Below, piece by piece: positions 51,201 to 63,200 of a DNA stretch of 64,000 bases. The stretch spans positions 1 through 64,000 of the forward strand of contig NMRA01000811.1 of assembly GCA_002633005.1 (NCBI GenBank), given 5' to 3'. Below the pieces are notes generated by a model. It ran no database searches, was not told the DNA's origin, and saw nothing but the letters and a program-made list of their open reading frames with translations. Position 1 is the first letter of the stretch; every line of letters starts with the position of its first letter. Made by a program: the position numbers and the translations under genes. The stretch is from Phoronis australis. Taxonomy: Eukaryota > Phoronida > Phoronidae.

Positions 51201-54200
51201 CCCCCCTGGATCCGCCTATGGGTTACTCTTTACCAGCAATGTCACTGAGAGAAAAATAACCTGTACTAATCCTCCCGTTTATTTGTGTTTAGGTGGATGA
51301 CGCTGACAAAGAGCTGACTGAACAGTTGCCTGACATGTGGGACGCGTTACTACTGGAAGCCAAGAATGTTGACGCCAGTCTAGTGGTGGTCAAGAAGACA
51401 TTCACGGAGTATACACTGACACAGATCAAGGACTTTGGCTCGCAGTTAGAGGCCTTCCATGAGAGGTTCAAGTTTGAGGGTCCTGGGGCCATCGGAAGGG
51501 ATTTGGATAAAGGTGAGGCTCTTTTCCACATGAATATTATGCGAATCTTGATGTGGCCAACAGGTGGCGGGCAAACCAGACTTAAAAATGTAATTGTTAT
51601 TTTTACCTTAAGTTGATATTCAAAATGCTTTCTAAACGAAGTTTTGTATGATGATGTTAAGAGACAAAAATGAACGTATGAGCAACAGATAATTGAGTTA
51701 AAGAAACATATAAATCATTGGTAAGTGAGCCATGCATGTACTTCAGGTAATTTAGAATGTTCAGAACTGTTTAATGGTGTGCATGCCAGTTCTGTGCCTT
51801 ATCTTGGGCTAAGCAACCACATTGTACACTGTCACAGTATAAGATAATGGAACAAAACAGTGTCGTGTGACGTCAACTCTTGTCATGTACAAATCTGTAG
51901 TTACATTGTGCACGGATGTATTGACAGTTGGAAGCTTACTCATGATATTGTACTCAAGTCAGCTGATACACAGACTTTTAAGAATGTTTTCAATGTTGGT
52001 TACTAACTGTTTACTACTTGACGTTTTTCTATGGACGCAGAATGGGAGAAGGGTTTGTGTCTAGAGCTGTGTTTGTAAATGTATTCTTTTTGGTCACTTA
52101 TTGGTAGCAGAATTGTTTGTTGGTTATTCAAATTGGGTTGGCTGTAGTGGTCATATCCAGCATGGTGTGCTTACAATTGAATTGAAATATTCTTCTAAAA
52201 GGTCTCCATAAACCTTTGTTGTTTTATGGTTTTATGCTTTCCAGTGTGGTTTCACTACAGTGCTGTGATGTATGGATTCTAAGCCCCACGTATTATTTTA
52301 TGTTCAGTTGTGGTCTCAAGAGACAAGAGTACAAGCTCGCGATTGTCTCTTTACCCGATCAATTAATATTTAAGTAATTTTAAAAAATTCTGGGTTTATG
52401 TTGCATAAGAGACATTGGCAGTGATAAGTGAAAAGGCATAAGTTAGCCATTACAGCCATTACAGAGTCTATTCTATCAGATCCCCTGTCAACCAAATACC
52501 AGGGTAGTGATAGACAGTTTATGCAATTGAATAACTAAGCTCAAACCGGGCCTGATAATATCAGCTAGTGCCCTGTAGTTACCGGAACATATAATAGAAG
52601 ACATGGTCACCTCTAACCAAATACTGGCTGTGAATAGATTAACCCAGATTTATCTGTAGCCTTATTTACACACTGCACACAATCCCAAAAGCAAAAGTTT
52701 TGTAGTGCATGAAAAAATGATTATTTGTCACTCTCTAACTATATTCGGGTTTTGCGTGTATCTCATGGCTGACTTGTTCCGTTAAATATTTTCTGGCTCT
52801 GATTGGCCTCAACTACTTTTACCTTGTACAGTTTTGGCTCTCTGTTGAATGAATCGTGTAAAAACTATGTTGATCTCCATATACATTTATACCTAGTCCA
52901 CAAGCCTGGCCCTGCTTAAAGACGAATCTTGAAACAATTTTGTTGATCACAATTTATATGTAAAAGCTCATCGACAAGTGTTGCCCTGGTTAAGGATGTG
53001 CCTTGCAAGAGTTGGAGACTTTCAGAAAGCAATTTGGGCTGATCATGTGGTACCGGTGACTTGTATCGCCACCTAGCTGTGCCAGGAGGTACTTTGTCTT
53101 TGCAGCGGGTGACGTAGGGGAACAGTTTGACTTCTAGAAAAGACTTTTATAAGAGGTATATAGAGCCTCCTCTATCACGTGACCAATCGTCAAGTTGCTA
53201 TTTGAATCTTAAGATCAAAAACCAGACGATCGCCGCTCAGATAAAAAAGTTCATGTTCAATTCAACGTTTCGTCTTTTCATTAGACATCATCAGGATCAT
53301 ATTTACAACAATGAACTTTTTTATTTGTGCGGCGATCGTGCTGTTTTTGATCTTATTGTGGCCAAAAACTGATTTATTTGAATCTTAAGTCTACCAATAT
53401 TGATCATCACTTAGTGCATATATATGTCGATCATCCACAGGCCTGGCCCTGCTGAAGGACTACAAAGCAGAGCTGGAGAAGTATGAGGCAGAGCAGAAAG
53501 AACTAGCAAATGCGGAGCGTCTCTTTGACCTGCCCATCACCATGTATCCAGAGTTGCAACAGGCCCAGAAGGAGATGAAGGGCCTGGAACAGATCTACGC
53601 TATCTTCGAGGAACAGAATGCCGCTCGCGAACAGTGGGCCGAGACACTGTGGGCCAACCTGAACGTTACGGTGCTGACGGACGGTATTGAGAACTTACTG
53701 AAGAGTCTGCGCAAGCTGCCGAGGGAGGTGAAGCAGATGAGAGTGGCCAAGATGTTGGAGGAAATTATGAAGGAGTTCAGGGACTCACTACCGCTGTTCA
53801 TGGATCTGAAACATGAAGCTTTGAGGGAGAGGTGAGTAGGTTATGCTGATGAGGGTATCAGTTCAGGGACTCGCTATTGCTGTTCATCGAGGGGATTTGC
53901 TGTTGATTATGAAAGAATTCAGTGATGTGACTGTCTGCCATTTGCTGTTGTGAGAGATGACTAAATTAAAACTATATGTCAACTTCTCAAAATCTTAAAA
54001 TAATGGTGTTAATAGTGAATCTTTACTTCTGCCATAAAAACTTTTGATGTTGTCTACCTGTAGTCATTACCAATGTGGTGTTTCCGTGCAGGCACTGGAA
54101 AGAGCTTATGAACCGGACAGGGCAGACATTTGACATGAATCCAGAGACATTCACCTTGGCAAACATCTTTGCCATGGAGTTGCACAGGTTCCAGGAGACA

Positions 54201-57200
54201 ATTGGAGAAATCGTCACGTCAGCCACTAAGGAATTGAGTATAGAAAAGGTAATGGTTAGCTGTTTTAGATATTAAGTAAGGTTGATGGGTTTGTTGTAGA
54301 ACAGTCCATTGCTTTTGTTTTTGGTCGATACAGGTACTTTAAACTTATGTTAGCATTTTGCTGAAGAGTTTGTTGTCATAAATGGTAGGTTTTGTGTGCT
54401 TGAAATGGCAGTTTTGATTGTTGGAAGATGATGCAAGCATGAATTTGTATTGTTTTTGGTTGTTTAAACAGTGATATTTGTCAAGCAGTGACTATTTCTA
54501 AGTAAGTACCTTGTCTTCACCCACCAATCTTTAGCCTGCGTTCACTTACAGGGTGTCAAAGAAGTTGAAGACACGTGGAACAACCTTAAGTTCAACGTGG
54601 TGACCTACATGAAAGGCACGTCCAATCGTGGCTTTATCCTTGGCGCTGTCGACGAGGTGCTGCAACTGTTGGACGACAATGCCATGAACTTACAGAGCAT
54701 GTCGGCGTCGCGCTTCATTGGTCCGTTCATGAACACTGTGCAGAACTGGGAGAAAGGCTTATCACTCATTAGTGAGGTCTTGGATGTAAGTGGAGTTATT
54801 TAAAGTGGGTCACAGTAGTTAGGAGCTTTATTTCATGTTGGTTCCTTGTTTATTGTGTACTGAAGTATTTTAGTCTATGCATAGTACTTATTTTACATGC
54901 ATTTGCGTTTGTTGTGGATCAAAGTTAGTTTGCAGAAAAGAAAGTAGTTCATTGTCTGAAAGTTGTTTTTTAAAATAAGTGAAGAGGGAATGCAAATGTG
55001 GTAAACCAAGAGAACTTCTTTTGTTCATTAAAAGTTTTAACTATAATTGTTTCTCTCAGAATATTTTTCCTCAAAAACAAGAAAAATTGTCAATGCGTTA
55101 GGTAAATGATTTCTGATTTTCTTGTACAAAAACTTGCACTTGTTTAAAAAAACTGTCCTGAATTACGCCCTTATGACCTGATTTCACGTGGTTTCCTGTT
55201 TGTTGTTGCCCAGATCTGGATGGTGGTCCAGAGGAAGTGGATGTATCTTGAAGGTATCTTTGTTGGTGGTGACATCAGAGCTCAGTTGCCCGAGGAGGCG
55301 AAAAAGTTTGACCAGATCGACAAGACGTTCAAGAAGGTATTTCTGGTTTTGTCTGGACTCATTGCTAGTTTAAAACTACTCAAATGTTGATTAATCACAC
55401 AGTGTGTGAATTGATTTTAATCAAAGTGTGCCGTACGATTGGTAAATTTTTTTGTCGAGTCATAGGTAGAGTTTGATGGCCATGGGCCCTTTTGTGGCTT
55501 TATTTATTGTAGAGACTACTTGGTTAATTCGAATGAATAGATAAAAAAACAAGATAACACCAAAATTTTAAAGGTGTTGGATATTAGTTAGTGTGCAATC
55601 AGTGGCAAAGAAGATGAAATAGGTCAGGCTGAATTTAAACAAAAAATTAGATAATGTTGAGTACTTTTAATTAGTTGTGTATGAGTTTTGGGGATTTTTA
55701 TCTTTATTTGGTGGATAAAGACTAATAAAAGTATTGTATGATTTGTTTAATTCAAAGAATGGAAGGAAAAGTTATATTTTCCAGAAAATTTTGGTCGTGT
55801 CCATGTTTTTGAAACAAAGAAGAGTATATGGTCAAATATGTTGACACTAATGGTGTCAAAAACAACAGATAAAAATGCTTTCAGAAAAAGTGGCATTTCT
55901 CTTATAAAAATGGTGGAATTTTTCACTTTTGCCTAGTGTTCCTAGTTGAAGAGATTGTTCTTAGAGAAATGATTATCATTTCTATCTTCTACTATTGCTA
56001 TATAGATTATGGCTGAGACTGCCAAGAACCCTATCATCAAGCATTCTTGCCATGCCCAGAACAGACTACAGGACTTGGAAATGTTGAGTGCTGGGCTCGA
56101 GAAGTGTCAGAAGTCACTTAACGACTATCTGGACTCCAAGAGGAATGCCTTCCCTCGCTTCTTCTTTATCTCCGACGACGAATTGCTTAGCATTCTTGGT
56201 AGTAGCGACCCCGAGTGTGTGCAGGAACACATGATCAAGGTGCCTATGATAACGATGCTCATAGTCTACTTTAATGGCAGCTTGCCACCTAGTCAAGACT
56301 CACTGTGTAAACCATGTGATGCAAATCTAAACGAGTTCATGTTTGGTGAGACAGTTAAATTCGGTCCATACTCTTAATGTAGAATGTTGACACAGGGTGT
56401 AAACAAGCCTTGGAATGTTCCCCTGATTTTTCATATACTGCTCAGAAAGTGGTGATATGTTGACATGTGGTACCAAAAATCTTTGAGTTCACAAACAGTG
56501 CAAACTTTCATCGCTAGTTTTGATCGACCTTGCTTCTTTTGTCATTCGTGACTGCAGACATGTTTGGGACCTGCGTCATAGGCCTGTCATGTGTGAAGCC
56601 AACATAAACACTGCTTTGTCCTCAGTTTTTGAATAATTTGAATTTGATCCAATTAGCCATCCCTTGTGGTGTTTGTGCTGAATAGTTTTCCTGTGTTGAG
56701 CAGCATGTGTTGTGTTGCAGATGTTTGACAACATATCCTCGCTCAAGTTCATCAAGGGAAGCAACAACGAGATGACTGCTAAAGGCATGCTGTCCAGTGA
56801 GGGAGAGTACATGGAGTTCCGCACAGCCGTCCCTGCCGAAGGGCGCGTGGAGGACTGGATGACCAGCGTCCTGTTGGAGATGAGGAGAACTAACAGGCTG
56901 ATACAGAAGGAGGCCATCTTCTACTACTGTGATAACAAGACCAGGTACGCTGGGATTTAAGTTTTTGAAGTGAAGCAAATGAAGGTATTTGAAAACTTCA
57001 AGGAAGCCTGTGGATCTTATCACGACCCACATAGTTGATAATGTATGGTATAACAGATTATGACCTCACTAAATGTAAAGCCATGTTTTCTCAGTAGTAT
57101 TTCAGCAGTGTGAACTTTAGTTACATCATGTGAGTTCTACAGTGTGTGCAAAAGTGTCGTTGCATGAACAAAAGATGCATTGGTAATGCCCAGACAGGGC

Positions 57201-60200
57201 CCTTAATCACTTTAGGGAAATGGTGCCTGTGCCCTTTAATAGGTATTTTTTCCAGTGTGAGGAACTATCAACTGAAGGCATTGCATTAAGAGTAAAATTT
57301 TGCATTTATGACATGACACTGTATATCTGCTTGAGTTTAAACTAATTCTAAACTTAAGGGAAATTTTTGATCATTCATTCGAGGGTAATTTTTGGGCCTG
57401 GTGAAAGTAATTTCACGTTGGAGCCATGAAGTTTTTTTGAAACTACTAGCTTTCAGTTTCATCTCGAGACCGTTGGGTTTTTAAATGTTTTTCAGAGGGG
57501 AACGATGCCAATGTTTGGTCCCGTAATTGAGGTGTAGAGGGCGCTGCTGGAACATAAATATTTCTTTTCTGTCGCTTAGTCCTTAAACTGTTTGAGCAAC
57601 ACGATAAATGAATTTAGATAGTAAACAAATGGAAGGATCCGAAGTAATAATGAAATAAAAAATTTGATAATGAAACGATTTATTGTTAAATTATATTGGG
57701 TTGATTATTAGTTTTGGTTAAAAAGATCGATTTCAAAGAGTGTGATGACGTGATTATCACACCTTTTGTCCAGGTATAACAATGTGGCCAGACAGGAACC
57801 TGTCAGGTAGGAATAAGTACTATAGTTATGTTGAACAGCTATTGGTTGACCTGTCTTTGATACAAGGTTGTATCTGTTGTACATTCTATGTTTATTTACT
57901 TAATTTGTTATTAATTATCATTATTACAGTATGTTGTTATGCTTAATTGAAGTTAAGTTATTTTTTGCATTATGTTAAATTGTGAAATTGGTTTCAGCTG
58001 TTGTTGTTTCAGTTTATATAGAATAGCATCTTTCTTTTTATGTCTGATACATTTTGTAAAATAATAGCCTTTTATACTTTGTCTAATGAAAGTGGGTTCT
58101 TACTGTTCTATAAAGCTATCTGCCTCAGACTTGGATAGTCGAGGCACGAATGTCTTGTATTACTGCCTCTGTCTAAAATTTAGTCAGTCTTGTTGAGAGG
58201 TCCCAATGTAGCGGATGCCTTGTTCTTGAGCATCTTTGCATTACATTTTTGTGTTCTTTGAGCAGCATTGCCTGTAGGAGCTAAAAATATCAGTTAGCTG
58301 AATCATATCGCTTGTAACGTTAAATGTTCTTAAAGTCTTTGCTTGCATCACATTGGAACTTTGTTAAGTTTGGCTGGAAGACTTCCATGCAAAAGATGAC
58401 AACCTGTTCATTTGTTGGTCACCTGCGTATCTACCTTTACAGAGTACAATGGATGTTGGACTATCAAGGTATGATATGTCTGGCTGGTAACCAGGTATGG
58501 TGGACCTGGGAGGTCGAAGATGTCTTCCGTAAGGTCAAGAAAGGCCACAAGATGGCGCTCAAGGACTACGCCAAGCAACAGCACAAACAGATTGACGATC
58601 TCGTTGTACAGGTATGATTCGTCATCTGTAGGGAAAATCGATTTGCAACTTTGCTACTTTTGAAGCGCCTTTAAAACTACCTTCCTTTGCAGAAACAACT
58701 TTTGATTTAGACTACTTGCCATAATGAAATTGGTCTCCTGTTGTTCTTTTAATTAGTAAAATTAATGGTCTTCAGGGTATTACTTGAAACTAGGCTCTTA
58801 GGCTTGTACTGGAGTCATTCATTAGTCATTTACTGATTCAGTGAGGACTCACCTTGTCAGTAACTCTACTTCCCTGACTGTTAAACATTCCACTGATTGC
58901 TGTTAATCTGATCGTTCAAGTTATGCCATCGTTAGTAGTTGTTATGATAGTCGTCTTATATCAGTTGAATATTTGTTTCATGTCTGGTAATGCCTAGTAC
59001 CATGCCCAGGTGCAGATTACACGTATTTTTGTGTCTAACCTCTTTGTGTTGATGTAGGTGAGATCGCCACTGGCTTCAAATGACCGTAAGAAGTTCAACA
59101 GTGTACTCATCATTGAAGTGCATGCCAGAGACATTGTAGACAGCTTTGTGAGGGACAGGTGAGTAGCGCCACCGTGTGGTCACTTACACAGTCTGAGTAG
59201 ATTCCTGTCACCAGTCAGTGTACTGGAGTATCATCACAGCTTGCAGAAAGTACCATGAGACTGATTTTGAGAATATTGCTTTCGTGAAAACGAGGCTTAG
59301 TGCTTTAGTAACTTTTTCTCGAAGGATGATAGAATATCGTATGAAATCTGTTTAAAGTAACCCAGGTCACATTGCATAGTGCAAGTTTGTTGTCAGAAAA
59401 GTAAGATGATGTAAGACCACACAAAATTGTAAGCCAAGTGTTGGGTGAGTAGGCTCAGGACCTCACACACACAAACACATTGGCTTGGTGATTTGTTGGT
59501 GAGGCTGGAATATTGGATTATGGGAGTGACCTGCAAAATGCCATTTCTGTTGCATAAGCTGAGATTTCTCACCACAAGTGTGTCATGAGTGTCTTACAGG
59601 CCGCTGTTTTGTTTTAGAAAGTCTGTAAGTGCAACAGTTAGTACTTACTCAATAGGACTGCTACAGTGTTTTTGTTACTTGTCTGGAGTGTGTCAATCCC
59701 CGAAATAAGAAGTAATCGAAATGGCTTGACTAACTTACAGTATTATGGATGCCAAAGAGTTTGAGTGGGAGAGTCAGTTGAGGTTCTACTGGGACAAAGA
59801 GCCAGATGAGCTGATGGTGCGACAATGTACAGGAGAGTTTGGATATGGTTATGAGTACATGGGACTCAATGGTCGACTGGTCATTACACCTCTGACTGAT
59901 CGTATTTACCTGACACTTACACAGGTGAGTCTGTGCTGCTCTCTAAGCAGCTAGCAATGTTGTGATAAGGCTTCGGTGTTCGACTGCAAACTGGTGTAGG
60001 CATCTTGGTACGTCAGACCAAAAAAAGCAAAACTGATTTAAAAAATGCCTGCACGCATCATTTTTAGCAAAGTTTTTCACTTCAAAAGCTAATTGAATGT
60101 GTCTAAGCTAGGTTTTGTTTAACTATTTCTCTTGGCAACTCGACGACAATCGTGTATTTCATGACTTCCATTTGACTTGGTTTTGAAATAGGGCACACAT

Positions 60201-63200
60201 GCAATGATTAAGAAGATTTTCAAGTTTAAGTTTCATGGTGTGGTTAGTTATACCTGCCAGTGTTCTGTACTGACTATGTATTTTGCCTAAAGGTTTTTGA
60301 ATGTAAGGGCGCTGATAACAGGGATATTAGCATGGAGGACTTCCTAAATAATTTAACAGCATCTGAAAAGAATGCTTTTTCTGTAAGTTAGAATTTTGCT
60401 GTTTCCAAAGTATTGATAAAAAACTTTTACATAACTTGGAGATGAGACTGTTTTCCACATGATTGTCTGACGTGTTATTTTCTGCCTCTCAGGCCTTGAC
60501 AATGAAACTAGGAGGTGCTCCTGCCGGCCCTGCAGGAACAGGCAAAACAGAAACAACGAAAGATCTGGCCAAAGCACTGGGACTGCTGTGTGTGGTCACC
60601 AACTGCGGCGAGGGCATGGACTTCAAGGTAAGTAAACATGTGGGATTGAGAGATGCATTGAGTTTTATGTGAAATTAGGGCATTAGTGGGATAAAATGTG
60701 CCCTTGTTATGAGAACCAGTTTGTGATCAGTTCTTTAGTGGTGAAAACTGGTTCTTAAAATGCAGGCACGTTTAATCCGACTATTACTAAAATTGGGTTA
60801 CGTATTAAGCTATTCAATTACCACACCTTCCCAGTTTATTCAGTTACAGTTTGTTGGGTGAATGGACGTTGTGTTACCATAATGATTATTAGACAAAATA
60901 ATGAAAAATGCTACTCACAGTTGTACATATCAGAAAGTAATATGGTTTGTAAAAACTATGACGATGAAGCTGTTACCAAACATTTATGCACCTTTAGCAA
61001 CTGTTTCTCCATTCATCATTTACTACCGTCAATATCCTTGAAGTTCGTTAATAGATTTCTGTATCTCATGCTGAGAAAACAGTACCTGAATGTGGTAATG
61101 ATGAAGATCATTACAATACCACTGTGTTTCCCCAGGCTGTTGGTAAGAACCTATCTGACATTGTTTTTCTCACTCCCCCAGGCTGTTGGCAAGAACTTAT
61201 CAGGTCTTGCCCAGTGCGGTGCCTGGGGCTGCTTCGACGAGTTCAACCGTATTGACGCCTCGGTACTGTCTGTGATATCTACGCAGCTGAAGACGATACA
61301 GAATGCCTTGATACTCAATCTCAAGAGATTCCATGTAAGTTAGCCTATATGAATTGACATTAGCATTACACACAGTAAAATTTCCAAAATTGCTTAAACA
61401 TGAAATGGTTGCTTTCCATTCTATGAAATGTTTGCGTGTTGTACTACAGATAAATATCTCATGTAAAACCTTGAGTTGTAAATCTGATTTTTTTGTTTTA
61501 GACTTACAACTTTTAAGTTAAAAGTTAGAGGATGAAAACAAGTCTAGCTTCAGATGTTAGTAAACTTTAGTTTTTGTAAAATTTGTTATGTATGGTGGCA
61601 TACTAACTGTTACTATACCCGACAAGTACTAATAAGTTGTTGTAAGATTCATGCACTTGTTATCTCCCCTGTATAGTTTGAAGGTCAAGAAATCTCATTG
61701 GACAATCGTGTGGGTGTTTTCATCACCATGAACCCTGGTTATGCGGGGCGTACTGAACTACCAGAGTCGGTCAAGGCTCTGTTCCGGCCAGTAGTGGTCA
61801 TTGTTCCTGACCTTCAGCAGATCTGTGAGATCATGTTGTTCTCTGAGGGTTTCCTTCTGGCCAAGGTTTGTAATTGGTTTTGTAATGTGTTTAAACTCTC
61901 TGATACAATGGTAGCTAGCAATTCTATTTGCTGAATTTTGGGTCTTGAATCAGTGAACTCTTTCCTTTGTGGGAGTCGAGTGTAGGTTGATTATTAGTGA
62001 TCAAATTTCTCCTTCATACTCTATCTTGTCACTTTGAAGTTGAGCTTTTTTACCAGTTTTACTTGAATGCTGCTGTTTTTTATTTTAAGATTTGATTACC
62101 TTGTAGTTTTTTACATGAAAACGTATCAACCTCTTCACAGGTTCTTGCCAAGAAAATGACCGTGTTGTATAAACTAGCCAAAGAACAGCTGTCCAAGCAG
62201 TACCACTACGACTTTGGTCTGCGGGCCCTGAAATCTGTATTAGTTATGGCAGGTGAACTCAAGAGAGGCTCCCCAGACCTGCATGAGGTAAGGGTAGTGA
62301 AAGTAAACGTCATAGATGGAAGTAACGCATATTTGTAAGGAATATACTCGTCTGATAATGTATCAAGTCCTGTTCTGATTTTAAATTTCCAGAGAACTTG
62401 TGATTTCTAACTAGAGTGAGGTTTAGTTCATTTGCCCAGCATTGTTTATAGCAATTTTTGATTTCTACTTAATTCCAAGTAATGTATTATTTGTGCACAG
62501 ATTTGTGACCCATTTCACTTTAACTATTAACAAAATGTCATGAATGTATGCTTGACCAAAGCACATTATAACTGTGCTAATTAGCAACTTTTACTTTAAG
62601 TGTCAGTAGTTGAGGGAGTCAACTTTTGAATTTAATTCACTTCAATAATCTTAGTACAGCATGCTTATGAATAAATAAAAAGACATTTAATGACCTTGTG
62701 GTAAAATAGGTCTTAAAATATACATAGAATGTCCATATTATAAAAGATGTCTTCACTCTACAGGATGTTGTGCTGATGAGAGCCCTGCGTGACATGAACC
62801 TTCCCAAGTTTGTGTTTGAGGACGTACCCCTGTTCATGGGTCTGATCAGTGACTTGTTCCCAGGCCTTGACTGTCCCCGTGTACGCTACCCCAGCTTCAA
62901 CGATGCTGTGGAGTCCGCACTGAAGGACAATGGATACATCCTATTGGAGCAACAGGTACTGTGGTGGTGTGGGGTTAAGTGGGGGGGGGGCTGTTGTATT
63001 GTGCTATGTGGTGGTGAGACATGCCGTCGGGTTCCATGTTGTACAACTATCATGGTGTGTGGCCATGCTTCAATGAATCTCTAGTGCACAACACATAGTG
63101 CTACATGGCAATATTGCATTACAACACATAGTACTGCATGGCAATATTGCATTACAACACATAGTAATGCATGGCAATATTGCATTACAACACATAGTAC

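Larger units (their letters stand above)
60493..62955 (+). other. DNAH10: DNAH10 AAA1 motor domain and AAA1-AAA2 link, exons 30-34
   Basis: Within the DNAH10 gene. Walker A is GPAGTGKT at about residue 2017, coded in exon 30 (60493-60627). Walker B is CFDEFNR in exon 31 (61182-61334). Sensor 1 is [14 protein letters not shown] in exon 32, followed by the arginine-finger region SVKALFRPV. Exon 33 holds [14 protein letters not shown]. Exon 34 holds [20 protein letters not shown] and [13 protein letters not shown]1 is the main ATPase site of dynein and every key residue visible is intact. Confidence 0.95.
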
